64,000 nt of DNA, taken from positions 48,787,501 to 48,851,500 of the forward strand of contig NC_092588.1 of NCBI RefSeq assembly GCF_047663525.1, written 5' to 3'. Under the pieces are notes generated by a model, which was not told the origin of the DNA, did not search any database, and saw only the letters and a program-made list of their open reading frames with translations. The DNA comes from Anas platyrhynchos (taxonomy: Eukaryota > Chordata > Aves > Anseriformes > Anatidae). The stretch's first letter is position 1. Each line of letters opens with the position of its first letter. The position numbers and the translations under genes were made by a program. Of the stretch, positions 35,001 through 46,400 are shown in pieces.

Positions 35001-37183
35001 ATTTAGAAGAAAAAGAAATGAAAACAATAGAAATTTAGTGATGCAGACAGGGAAAAATCCTGAGAATTTAAAGGGGGCAGAGGATCAACAAGGCAAACAC
35101 AGGTGATGAGGAGGAAGTGAAGTATCTTTCTCCACAGAACACAGCTTGCATTCCAGCACTTCGCTTTAAGTATGTGCACACTGCGTGTTGCTTAGGGTTA
35201 GAACTATGGATAGCTTTGGCTGCACTGTAATATGGTCAAGAGTCAACATTTCTTACTGGTTCCATATGCCAAACTGGTTATCCAAAATAACATGAGTAAC
35301 AGTTTCCTCTGCGAAGTGTAAATACATTCTTATCTGTAAGTCAGAGATTTAGTTATTGAAGTTGTTATTCCTGACCTTAGTTTAAACACTGTTCACATAA
35401 GCAAAGTGTAACAACACAAGTAAATGTAACCTTCTTGCCAATATCACCAGCATTCAATACACACCTTCAGCATTTATACTCAGCTCCACCGAATTTTCAT
35501 TTGATGTTGCATACGGATTATTGCCAACCATCGGCACCAGGCAGTCCGTGTAGAAGTAACCAATTTTAGTCATGCGAAGCGTGGAAATCACTAGATCAAT
35601 TGCCAGTTGACCAACATTTCCCACTGACACTGCTGGCTGTAAAAGAAGTTACAGAATCAAGGTGTGTTTTTTACAGTGTGTTTTACGGACAAAACAATAC
35701 ACCCTTCAAATAGCAAAGGTTCAAGTTAGAATAATTCTGGTTAAACACAGGATTTCTTAAAGTGGCAGCTCATCTTCTAACAAAGGTGACTATTAGGTTG
35801 GTCCCTGTCCCACAGAAACCCACTGTCCACTTCTGTGACTAATGGTGTCTTGCTGTAAACTTGAACCAAGGCTTGGAAACTTGTCCCCTCCCTTCCTCTT
35901 TTTGGGTACGGGGTAGGTAAAAGTCACTCTAAAAATGAACGCAGAGATTGGGCGGCCTCAAGTGACACCTAATGGTAATGTTGATATTACACCTAAGACT
36001 GTAAGCGTCAGTTTGACCAATATACACAGGGCATTTTCCATTTTCTTGTAAGGATGGATGTCATCTTGGATTCATTTTGTAGGAATTGCCATGGGTTATC
36101 ACCAAGCCCGACAGACACTGTTTTAATTAAAACAGCACAGAAAGAGAATTTCAAGCATTTGTGTCCTTTTACAGATACTGGCAATGACAGATGACATTTT
36201 CAATTGCTTCCCTGTGTCTTCTAGGCAAGTCCGTGCCTACAACTTTGCTAATGCCCAAACTGCCACCACACGCGGAAACACAGCGGATCTGATCCTGACA
36301 AGCTCACAGCAAAAGCGGCCTTACAGGTGCTTAGAGACTGTCACTACAAGCCGGCTGCTATTGGACAGCTCGGTACCCTAGCTGAAGGAAACGCTGTGAC
36401 CTGTTTCCTCTGACTAGTCAGCTGATCCAGAATGATTTCCTGCACCCATGTGAGTTCACAGTCACAGAATCACAGAATACCCCGAGCTGGAAGGGAACCA
36501 CAAGGATCATCGAGCCGCAAGGGGCTGAGTAGCTCTCGAGATGAACAGTGGTGAAGCTGCTTATAAATAAGACACTAAAGGAACTTACGAGAAGGAAAAT
36601 TAATGGCTTAGTACCTCCCAGCCTGACAGGAACTCTTATCCCAAAATAAACTAAGTAGTCTCAGGCTGATCATCGTCAATTGGTTTCACAGCAGGCTTGA
36701 AAACGATTAAAATACTTTCTTAATCCTAAAAAAAAAATGATTATTTCATGATCTGAGTCTGAATACAGCACAAATGAGGATTTTTTTTCCACAGAAAACG
36801 TAAATACAACAACTAAATGAAAAAAAAAAATGCATATATTTATTCCAGTGCCGACCCACAGGACCTGCAAACGTCGCGAAACGAAACGTGCCATGTTAAT
36901 TAACCTGAGAGGGAGAGCACCTAACTACAGCCCAGCAAACACCGCCCAGCTCCTCAGCAACGACACCGGGGGGAGGCTGAAGAGGGAGGAACCGACGGAA
37001 ACGGAAAGCAACGCGCGGAGCCCTGCTGGGGGGGTGGGGGGAGCTGTACCCAGGCCCGCAGCCGGCTCCCCTCATCGGCGCCCAGGGGCGGCCTCAAGGC
37101 GGCAGAGCAGCCGCCGCAGCGCTTACCATGAGCAGCGTGAAGCCCTGCAGCTCGGGGCCGCCGCCCTCGCAGGGGACGAACAT
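28888..37183 (-). CDS. PSMG2: PSMG2, proteasome assembly chaperone 2 (complete, 7 exons)
   Basis: PSMG2 (PAC2) pairs with PSMG1 to scaffold the alpha ring of the 20S proteasome in the cytosol and nucleus. Exons in transcript order, read on the minus strand: 37183-37127, 35636-35465, 34704-34646, 33693-33575, 32666-32493, 29509-29389, 29007-28888. Total 822 nt, 273 residues plus TGA, all GT-AG and in phase. The protein starts MFVPCEGGGPELQGFTLLM, continues VGNVGQLAIDLVISTL, has IPGGGITK and ends SSWRLLFGNGLPPALF, all hallmarks of PSMG2. Against the remembered human length of 264, the nine extra residues fall in the last two exons. The start codon is the only ATG of exon 1 and matches the mammalian N-terminus. 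Confidence 0.96.
29389..29509 (-). CDS. PSMG2: PSMG2 exon 6
   Basis: Acceptor TTGTTGCAG, donor GTAAGT, 121 nt. It encodes CSKGIQMAVLLKFCSEGDN...ALVNYLNEWLQLIKSK. Confidence 0.95.
29510..32492 (-). other. PSMG2 intron with microsatellite, C17 run and solo LTR
   Basis: It holds an (AT)8-type array near 29641-29657, a C17 run (29699-29715), a duplicated ATTTGTGGTAAAAT around 30887-30914 and an endogenous-retrovirus LTR (31031-31506). Nothing else coding is supported. Confidence 0.7.
31031..31506 (-). mobile_element. Solo LTR of an avian endogenous retrovirus (copy 1)
   Basis: The right edge, read on the minus strand, starts TGTCCTGGTTTTGGCTGGGA and continues with GATAGAGTTAAC, the start of an LTR family I know from many bird genomes. 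The left part carries GCACCACGCAGCC and AACTCATGGGCTGAGATAAA, also typical. No internal retroviral genes flank it, so it is a solo, decayed LTR. It aligns along its length with the copy at 45586-46124. The left boundary is approximate and I saw no convincing target-site duplication. It is in sense orientation to PSMG2. Confidence 0.75.
32493..32666 (-). CDS. PSMG2: PSMG2 exon 5
   Basis: Acceptor GTTCCTAG, donor GTGAGT, 174 nt. It encodes TPLRYLLTPALEKAV...WKEMEKIAAYPGI...IPGGGITKLLFTE. Confidence 0.95.
32667..33574 (-). other. PSMG2 intron, no recognised element
   Basis: AT-rich intron. I see no repeat, RNA gene or extra exon. Confidence 0.6.
33575..33693 (-). CDS. PSMG2: PSMG2 exon 4
   Basis: Acceptor GCATGAAG, donor GTATGT, 119 nt. 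It encodes NKYRPFCRALLSWVESS...ARVILLSSSHAYQRDDEQLL. The acceptor is weak, lying in a purine-containing context, but the phase and protein match are exact. Confidence 0.92.
33694..34645 (-). other. PSMG2 intron with a short tandem repeat
   Basis: It contains the 20-bp triplicate at 33881-33940 and a small ATTATT-rich palindromic patch near 34182-34205. Nothing else is recognised. Confidence 0.6.
33881..33940. repeat. 20-bp unit repeated three times in tandem
   Basis: Units 33881-33900, 33901-33920 and 33921-33940 are of the form AAACTACAGTTTAAAATACA. The third unit is diverged at its end. Confidence 0.8.
34646..34704 (-). CDS. PSMG2: PSMG2 exon 3
   Basis: Acceptor CCTTGTAG, donor GTATGT, 59 nt. 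It encodes VYSLPSKKLVVLQIRSPFIK (first base of Val from exon 2). Confidence 0.94.
34705..35464 (-). other. PSMG2 intron, no recognised element
   Basis: AT-rich intron between exons 2 and 3. I see nothing in it beyond splice sites. Confidence 0.6.
35465..35636 (-). CDS. PSMG2: PSMG2 exon 2
   Basis: Acceptor TTTTACAG, donor GTGTGT, 172 nt. It encodes PAVSVGNVGQLAIDL...KIGYFYTDCLVPMVGNNPYA...ELSINAE, the most conserved PSMG2 region. Confidence 0.96.
35637..37126 (-). other. PSMG2 first intron
   Basis: It contains a CR1 3'-tail fragment (36462-36515) and at its promoter-proximal end merges into the CpG island. A forward open frame at 36830-37255 covers the island and exon 1 in antisense and is not a gene. 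Confidence 0.6.
36462..36515 (-). mobile_element. CR1 3'-tail fragment
   Basis: TCACAGAATCACAGAATA, then GCTGGAAGGGAACC and GGATCATCGAG, the reverse complement of a CR1 3' end, severely 5'-truncated. Confidence 0.75.
37127..37183 (-). CDS. PSMG2: PSMG2 exon 1 (start codon)
   Basis: ATG at 37183-37181 read downward, 19 codons MFVPCEGGGPELQGFTLLM, donor GTAAGC. It lies inside a CpG island, 168 bp from the CEP76 start codon. Confidence 0.95.
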
Positions 37184-37351
37184 GCCGGCCGAGGAGCTGA
37201 GGGAGCCTCGGTGAGCCTCGCCTCGCCTCCCCGAGCCGCCTCAGCGGGGCGGTAACGGCCGCTAACGGCCCGCCTCGCGCCGCGACCGTTGGCGGGCGGC
37301 TGGGGGCGGGGCTCTCCCCCCCCCTCCCCTCCCCTCATGGCGGCCGGCGCC

Positions 37352-37414
37352 ATGTCGCTGCCCCCCGAGCGAGCCGCGGAGCTGCGGGAGCTCATCCAGC
37401 GGCAGCTCCTCAAG
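37352..37414 (+). CDS. CEP76: CEP76 exon 1 (start codon)
   Basis: 21 codons MSLPPERAAELRELIQRQLLK, donor GTGCGT. An in-frame ATG 15 nt upstream (37337) would add MAAGA. I chose 37352 because it matches the mammalian start and has G at -3, whereas 37337 has C at -3. Confidence 0.9.
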
Positions 37415-40400
37415 GTGCGTGAGGGGAGGAGTCCTGCCCCTGAGCTTTATTCCTCACGGCTTAAGACCCGGTTACTCCAAGTGTTGGATTTTGGGAGATA
37501 ATGTAACTTCTTTGACTAGTTCCTACTAAATTAAAAGACTTAACTGCGTGCAAAAAGGGAGTAATCCTCATGGAGTAGCTATTTCCACGTTCCTGCACTC
37601 TTACAGAGTCATAAGTAAGAGTCTTTAGTCATAACTGCTATCAAGGGCTCGTAGTTGTAGCCTATCTTGCATTTTCTTTCAGATGGATGTCCACGGCAGG
37701 ATCAGAGAAGTTCTTGCTGAGACCATACGTGAGGAGCTAGCACCTGAGCATCAGCAGCTGTCCACAGAAGATCTGATAAAAGCCTTAAGGCAACGAGGAA
37801 TCGTTGATGATGTTATGAAAGAACTTAAATTTGTAACTGTAAGTAGCTGTTGAGGGAGGATACAATTTCTGCTTATTCTTCTCACTGGTGTAGTGTGTTG
37901 ACAAAGTTATAACTCACTAGAATCGTAGAATCACAGAATGGGTTGGGTTGGAAGGGACCTTAAAGATCACCTGATTCCTACCCTCCTGCTATGGGCAGGG
38001 ACACCTCCCACCAGACCAGGTTGCCCAAAGCCCCATCCAGCCTGGCCTTGAGCACCTCCAGGGATGGGGCATCCACAGCTTCTCTGGGCAACCTGTGCCA
38101 GGACCTCAGCGTCCTCTGAGGGAAGAATTTCTTCCAAACGTCTCATCTAGATCTCTCTTCGCTTAAAGCTCTTCCCCTTTGTCCAATCCCTATGCTCCAT
38201 GATAAAGAGTCCCTATTCATCTTTCCTGTAGGCCCCCTTTAGATGCTGGAATTTACTTCTAAAGGTTCCTGAGGGTTTACTGATTTGTGATGTTCTGAGA
38301 GCAGAGCAGCATAATGTGTGTACTAAAGTAGATCTAATGATGATACTATATTGAAAGTATTTGTTCAGTTTTAAGTCTCACGTACTAGAAGGGAGCATAC
38401 ACAAGGAATGACATTCATTTGAAATGGAGGATTCTTTACATTTTAGAATACTGTGGGAATAGTGCTGTTGCCTCGCTTGATACCGTAAAAGTGTCTTAAT
38501 TATGATTCCAGGATGTGAATGAAAAGGAGAGGACTTCTGCTTCAAAACCATCAACACATTTTGTTGCTAGAGAACCACCAGTTCTGAAAAAAAGTATGTT
38601 GCTTGTTTATTCTTTTTTTTTTTTTTTGATCATAGTCTAGAAAGAAATTTGAAGTGTATGATTATTAAATGTGAAATTAGTAGTCCAGTATGGACAGGAT
38701 TCACTTAAAACCTCCAAACTGTGGAGAAATAAATGTCTTTCCTGCTTATCTAAAGGATAGCAGTTCATGTAAGCAGCAGATATTAATGTCACTTAAAGTT
38801 TGACTTGTAAGGGTTTCACTCATTTTGCATTAAGATAGTTTCTGTGTATTTTAAAATCACTTTCTTCTAAGGACTTGTTTGTGGAAAAAAAAAAAATCAC
38901 ATTTCTATTCTCCTGTTAGGTAGCTGATATTTAATGTGCTTCCTAAGTGCTGTTTTTGTAGTCTCTTCATTTTTGTTGCTACGCTTTACAGCTAACATTG
39001 ACCCAACACGAAGGTATCTTTACCTTCAGGTTCTGGGTGGGAAAGCTTTTCTGGAACATCTTCAGGAACCAGATCCTCTGCCTGGCCAAATCTGTTCTAC
39101 TTTCACTCTGTGTTTACATTTCCGAAATCAGCGCTTCCGTTCTAAACCTGTTCCCTGTGCCTGTGAGCCGGACTTTAATGATGGTTTTTTACTTGAAGTA
39201 CACAAGGATAGCCTAGGTAAGGAACTGGTACTGTGGTGTTTTTTTTTTCCTTTCCCTGACTTTATAGTTATTCTGAAATATATTTGATATTATTTAATAT
39301 TATTTGGTTGTTTTTTTTTCCCGTAATCATGTTTGCCTAGGGAAATTGATAGCTCTATTAGGTTTTGCTACTTCTACATCTCTCTCTATTCTTACTTATT
39401 TTTCACTCTAAAGTTGGTCTAATTTAAAAGTTACTTTATCCAGAAATGACAGTGAGATAGTAACCTTAAGGATGGTAAGAGATGCTAAGATGGCTGTGAT
39501 TTTCACAAGCTTTGTGCTTACAAGTGAAGAAGGGGGCAGTATCTCCCTGGAGGTCCTTTAGAAGCCTCCTGGACGTGATCCTGGACAAACTGCTCTTTTT
39601 AAGCAGAGGAGTTGGACCAGATGACCTCCAGAGGTCCCGTCCAACCTCAACTCTTCTGTGAAGAGAGATGTAAACTTGTCACCGTATGGAAGGGAAAACG
39701 TCATTGTACATTCAGTTTGCCTACCAGGCAGGAGATGTCTGCAGAACAGGCAGTTATCTCCAGTCTGCATTACCTGTGCTGTTGGTAGCCAGGGAGCATG
39801 GTAGGAGTTAAATGGTAAGGGAAGACTTGTGGAATAAATAGGGAAGACTTAAGCTGGTGGGATAAAGGAAGAGCGTTTTGATGCTGTCTGAGTCCTATAG
39901 AAATTCAGGGGGGTATAGTAAATAGACTCAAAGTTACAAAGAGCGTGTTTGCAATTGCTTTTACTTAGTGGTACTTTAATATTTACTTTCTTAAATGTTA
40001 ATCCCATTTTTAATTTGTACAATTAAACCATTTACACTAGGGTAGTCAAATCAAGTAATCTTTCTATCCCCTATCTGAATTGATGGTAATCTTGCTGTAG
40101 CTCCATCGTAATCTGAGTTTGATTTTAAGATAGGATTGTTGTTTATGCTTCTAGGTGCAAGATTTTCTTAAAATGCGGTGTTGATGTGTATCTTTCACTT
40201 AATTTGAAGGAGAACTTGGGATAATAATATGGTGGCTATTTTATCTTGGTTTAATAATGGCAGGTGATGGAAGTAAAATGGTGGATGCAACCACCATGTT
40301 ATCTATATGTGATCCAGTGCACATGGTTCTGATCAAAACAGACACGTTTGGTGAGACAACCCTAGTAGCATCCCATTTCTTGGAGTGGCGATCTGTCCTG

Positions 40401-43400
40401 GCTGCAGAGAACGGCATAACAAACATTGCTGTGGAACTCCTGGGTGTAGGTAAGAATAAGTCGTCATGATATGCCTATTATTTAAAATATCGTACTAAAT
40501 TTGCTTATAGGCTTAAAACAGTATTTATGATATTGTTTAGTCTTAGTTCAACGGGAAAATTACTGTAAGGTATCCTTAGGAAATGTTTAGGTAGGAGACT
40601 AATGGTCAGATTATTGTGTTAAGAAAATATCAAAAACAAGTGTTGCAGGTCCTGTCTGGGAATTCCTACAATTGGTTTTCTGCAGAATCTGGGTAAATTA
40701 TTAAAACAAACAAATATAAATCAAGCAGTGCATCTCCAGGAATCTGTCCAATGCACCAAAGAGTAAAGTACAGCTTGTGTCCCTTTCTTAGCAAACTAGC
40801 AATTGCTAGAGAAAGTAATTTGTGCTCTGCTGCCTTGTAGTCACAGAGCTGGAAGGACACCTTCTGATAGAAGGGATAAACAGCTTTGTTTAGGTGCTTA
40901 GCTGTGTCCATGTGTCACTTGTCACCACTCCCTGTTTCAGGTGTTTCATCTTAATTGTTCAGAATAATACAATTTAATGGATAAAGGTTAAATCCAGGAC
41001 TCAATGTATCATGACTTCCTACTAGTTATCCCAGAGCTTGGTCAAGTTACAGCTGAGCCATTTGAGTATTCTTTATCACAGTTTCTCTACTAGTTAGTTA
41101 AGCAAGGCCCTTGCTAGTTTCAAGAGAGTAAACTATATCTTAAAAATATTTTGAGAATAGCATATACTGTGTAAATCATGCTTAACTCTTACCACCTTTG
41201 CCTTTTTTTTTTTTTTTTGGATGATTTAGTGCACAGGTTTATCCAGTGAACATAAATATGTTTATTTACTGATATGTTTGTTTGCAATTTCAGGATAAAA
41301 TAATGCTAACTTTACTAAGCAATATGGGTTTGGATAGACTCTTAGGTAGACAGTTTTTAATTTATAACAAATAACCTTTGAAATATATGAAAATAACTTG
41401 TATGTTGCTTGTATGTGTGATGGGAGAAATTCTGATCTACTTCTCATTAACTTTTTTCCTAAGTAATAAGGTACAAATCCGGTTAATCAAGTACTGTTTG
41501 TCCTCTTTTAAACTAGTCATTGTACAAAATTCATCAAGAACATCAAAGCATGCTGGCAACTCAGATATATAGACAAACCACTATGTGAGGTTTCTGTTGC
41601 TCATACTGCATGTAATTCCATATCTCTTGTAATTTATTTCTTCTCACTGTTTATGGAGTCCAAAACTTTGAGCGTTATGCGTTAGTATTATTTTAAACAT
41701 GATTATTTGTATGGCATTCTGGGTCCTTCATAAAAAAACATATATTGAGTGAAATGAAATTGACCCTATTCTAACTGCTTAAATGTGAGCTACCTGTGTT
41801 TTCAGGAGGAACAGGCATGCTTGCAGTGTGGCTCTTCTAATCAATTTTAGATGCCTCAAAACAGATACCTTATTCTAGACACTTACAGAACACCATTCAA
41901 CATATTGTATGTCCTGATATTGGCCGCATTGAAAACCACGGATATTTTCTCAGGTCTAGGTGTCTGCTTCTTTGGCCGTGTAACCCTTTCTTTCAGTCTT
42001 ACGTGAGCTTGAACTATGAAAGAAGATGCTTATGTTTTAAGTATTTAAATAAGTTTTAGTTGTTTTTTGTGATAATACAATTAAAACAATAATTTGTTCC
42101 TGTCTCACTGATGTGTCTGAGTAAAAGGAATTTAAAGGAACTGATTGAAATATATTTTGGTTCGAAGGTTCAGAATCAAAGGTTTCTGTTGGTGTTTTGA
42201 ACATCAGACTTGAAATGTATCCACAACTCAGTAAGACGCTGTCTCCAGAAATAACTAATACTCAAGTAAGTAATTCTTGGGAAGGCTGACCTATTCTTTT
42301 GGGAGGAGGAAGAGGGGGATCTCAGTATAGAATTACTCGTGGACATTGGGGACTGTGGGTTTTTGAGTATTCAATAGTATTTTTTTTGACTCAATTTAAA
42401 TATAATTGCCTCTTTTAAACTACTTTGTTTATACTGATCATTACTTTATTTGAAATATTACTGTATGTAGTTTTCTAATTGCCCGTATCAAAGCTTCAAG
42501 AAGAGAAATGAGTATGAAATACTTAAGTTTCTTCAGATAGTGTTTCCTTGCTCTCTTTTTCCATTTGAAAAACAATTTCAACAGTCAGCTATTCTGCTTG
42601 AAAAGCCAGTAAATGGTGGCCTGAAGGCGCATGCAGATATTACTCCACGCTTCACAAGCTGAGTAATCCTTCTGTACAGACATGCATCACTGAAGATGAA
42701 CACTACTTCAGTCAAGCTTGAGCCTACAAACAAGAAATGTAAATTGAGGTTTTCACTCATTGGATTTTCATTTAAAAATACTATTCTTTTGCATTGGTGT
42801 GGGCATGCCATGTAAATATTAAGCTGTATTTTACTTAAGACAGGATTTGGTGTTGATACACTTATTGATTACATTTTTGTTCTTGTTTGGAATTAGTATG
42901 TGTCATCTGTTATGTTTATTTTCTTACCTGCAGTTTACTTTGGAACGTCAGAGGACAGCAGAAAAAGAACGACTGTTTCTTGTGTATGCTAAACAGTGGT
43001 GGAGGGAATACCTACAGATTAGGCCTACACACAACACGAGGCTAGTAAAGATCTTTGCACAGGTTTGTAAATTTTATGAATATGCTTACCTGTTCTTTAA
43101 GTTATCTTTTTATTCTTAGATAGATATTTAAAGTTTATGTATGTAGAATCTGTATAGATTTATGATGTGGCCATGTTCCAGTCAGGGCTACATGTGGTTT
43201 AGCATGCTGAAGATGAAATTTTAAGGATTAAACTTGTGTGTGTTTACTGAAGCTTAATACCATTATGTAGAAACAAGTCCTCCTGGCAACCCTACAGAGG
43301 AGGTAATAAAGCCTCCTTAGTCCTTTCCTGAATAACCACAAATGTCAAAGGCTTAAGACAATAAAGACAATAAGAATTTAAGTCCGTAGAGATCATAAAT

Positions 43401-46400
43401 GAAAGAAAGAAATGGAGAGGGAAAGATGATGCAAGGGCAATCACCACCTCCTACCAGCAGACTGATGACCAGCCAGTCTCCAAGTAGCAGTGGGAACACA
43501 TGAGATTATCAGAATTGTGATAACTCAGTTATTATCCACTTTTTACATGTAGTGCAGAAGCATATATTACGTGCTTTTTTTTTTTTTTTGCTTGATGACA
43601 GTGTGGAAACTGACAGCAGATGGAGCACAAACTGTTCTTTTCTGTCTAGAATATCCTAACAGTTACAGAGCCAGTAGAAAAATCTAGCTGTAGTGTCTCT
43701 CTGAATTAATTGCATTAATGGTCTTGTGTCTTAATTTTAAAAGAATTTTTCTGTCTCAGTATTTTTGAATTACAATTATTTGGGAAAGAATAAATTCCAT
43801 CGCAAAAAAAGGTGGTCTAAAATCTATCTTTTGAGATATTTTCATTGCTGCAAAGTAACTGTACTTTATATTTACATTGCTTGCACCCCTCTCCTTTTTC
43901 CTATTATTCCCCCATGAGTTTTTCTCGCTTGCACCCTTCCCCTTCTCTTCCCCAGCCCTGCTGCAGGAGAATTAGAGAGCGACTGGGTGGGGGCTCACCG
44001 CCAGTGGTGGGGCTGTGAACACCACACCCTTGTTTGGAAGGTGATGCTGCTACTGAACACACCTGGTACAGCCAGAATGGGAGGTGTCACTTCCGTGAAG
44101 AGAAACAGGAGGCACTTCAGGAAGTTTTAACAGTGCTGTTTATTTTTATATGTTAAGGATGAAAATGGAGTGAACCGTCCAGTGTGTTCGTATGTCAGAC
44201 CGCTTCGAGCAGGCCGCTTGCTAGACACACCTAGGCAAGCAGCGCGGTTTGTCAGTGTCCTGGGTTATGAAAGAGCTCCTGTCATTGGAGGAGGAGGTGG
44301 CAAACAGGAACAGTGGTGCACCCTTCTTGCTTTCATATGTAGAAACAAGGTATGTGCAAATAGTCTGTGTATGACACCTTGTCATTGGTATGTTCTAACT
44401 GAGGTTAGTCATTAAAAACAGGCTGTGAAAGGTGGATTCGGTCCATCTCAGAGAATTCTCTGTTGCAGGTGGCTCATTTAGGATATTTTTAGAGACCCAG
44501 GTATTAAATGGTAGATGAGCAGGCTCTCGAGCAGGCTTGCTTTCTTTTCTGCTCTTGTTGAGGTCCATTTTCCAATACATTTTTCAATTCTATTGGACAA
44601 TGAGGTTGCTACATTGGCTCTAAGATCCTATAGGTTATGCAGTGAATCGATCCTCGTGTGTAGGCCACTAGTTTTCTTCCTGGATTAGCCTAGAATTATT
44701 TGAAAAGTGTTTTGAAAAACACATTTTTTTATGTATGTGCTAAAACTTATTGATGGTAAGTCTTTGTATTCAGTTTTTGCAAGGTAAGGTTTTTCACTAG
44801 AAGTTACTGCCTAGTCCAATATTTGTATCACATGGCTATAATAAATGAAATAAATCGTAACTCATTCTGGATTATAATTCTCAGGTATCAGTACAAGTAA
44901 TACCACTCCCTTTTAATAGCTCTTTGGAGTGATCACTGTTTTTCATCAGCACTGAGATACTTCTGCATTCAAAAACTGTCTCACTGATGTGTTTATAATT
45001 AAAAAGATCTGCTGTTCTTGGCAGCAGGAGCTGTATCTCATTTTTTAGACCAGTCTCAAAGACCACACAGGAAAGGCACTAACTATTGTCTCTGAATATA
45101 GATTTAGATGAGATGTTTGGAAGAAATTCTTACCTCAAAGAGTGGTGAGGCACTGGCACAGGTTGCCCAGAGAAGCTGTGGATGCCCCATCCCTGGAGGT
45201 GTTTAAGGCCAGGCTGGATGGGGCTTTGGGCAACCTGGTCTGGTGGGAGGTGTCCCTGCCCATGGTGGGGGGCTGGAAGCAGGTGACCTTTAAGGTCCCT
45301 TCCTACCCAAACCATCCTGTGACTATAACACAGTTTCACACACAGGTACCAGCCATGTAAAGGAAAGCTCTGAGCTACATGCTGGCTTTCAGATGAAAGT
45401 GATGATAGTGACTGAGTTTGAGGACTGTTATACGTGGAGGTACAGAAAAAGGGTTTTCACCAAGGCAGTGTAGTGGAAAGCTATGCAGAAAATAACTGAA
45501 TTTAGCTCCTGAGACACCAGGTGGACCATTATTAATTTTCTTAAGAAAAACAGCGTGACATTATATTGTGTTTTAGCAATAGTAGTGAGTTAAGCAGCAC
45601 ACAGCTTCTCTCCCACTCGCCCCAAGTGGGATAGGAGAGAGAATTGGAAAGGTAAGAAAGAACTCATGGGTCAAGGTAAAGTCGTTTTAATAAGTAAAGC
45701 AAATGTTGCATGCACAAGCAAAGCAGAGCACGGAGTTTGTTCACTGCTTCCCATCAGCAGGCAGGTGTTTAGCCACTCCCAGCCAAGCAGGGCTCATCAC
45801 ACATAATGATTTCTTGGGAAGACAAACACCATCACTCCCAGTGTCCTCCCCCCTTCCTCCTCCTTTCCCCCAGCTGTTACTGCTGAGCATGGCCCCACAC
45901 GGTGTGGGACAGCCCCTGGGCCAGCTGTCCTGGCCGTGACCTCCCCAGCCTGGTGGCTGGCAGGACATGAGAAGCAGGAAGGTCCTTGGCTCTGTGCGGG
46001 CACTGCTCTGCAGCAACTGAAACATCCCTCTGTTATCACCACTATTGTCATCAAAAGTCCAAAACACAGAATTGTGTGAGCCTTTATGAATAAAATTAAC
46101 TCTATCCCAGCCAAAACCATGACACATTATTAACACAGTTTCAACAAAAACCTGGTTTAGATCTACTTATTTGGATATTTGCTTTGTACATTATGGTAGG
46201 GGAAGATTGTGCTATTTATGTAATGAATGCTGTGCTTTATATTATGAAGGCTTTGTTTTATGAGGAACTTTTTTCTGTTACAGCTAACAGTTGTGAAGAG
46301 CATTTAATTAGACATTAAAAAATTGGTAGCAATAAATTGATGAAGAAAACTTATTTTCTGCTTTGAAGGAAATGTAGCTGACATGACTTTCAGCTTTTCC

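Larger units (their letters stand above)
36950..37420. promoter_or_regulatory. CpG island and bidirectional promoter of PSMG2 and CEP76
   Basis: GC- and CpG-rich island in an AT-rich background. The start codons of PSMG2 (37183, minus) and CEP76 (37352, plus) are separated by 37184-37351 only. This core has a GC box (37302-37312), three MYB-type YAACKG motifs (37253-37258, 37263-37268 and CAACGG on the minus strand at 37286-37291) and no evident TATA box. A YY1-like ATGGCGGC motif at 37337-37344 overlaps an upstream in-frame ATG of CEP76. Confidence 0.8.

Noticed and set aside
36830..37255. 141-codon forward open frame upstream of CEP76
   Set aside because: It overlaps PSMG2 exon 1 in antisense within the CpG island and has no recognisable protein.
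45703..46136. Open frames of 78-131 codons near 45.7-46.1 kb, and similar ones at 31.2-31.5 kb
   Set aside because: They fall inside solo LTRs, which do not encode protein.
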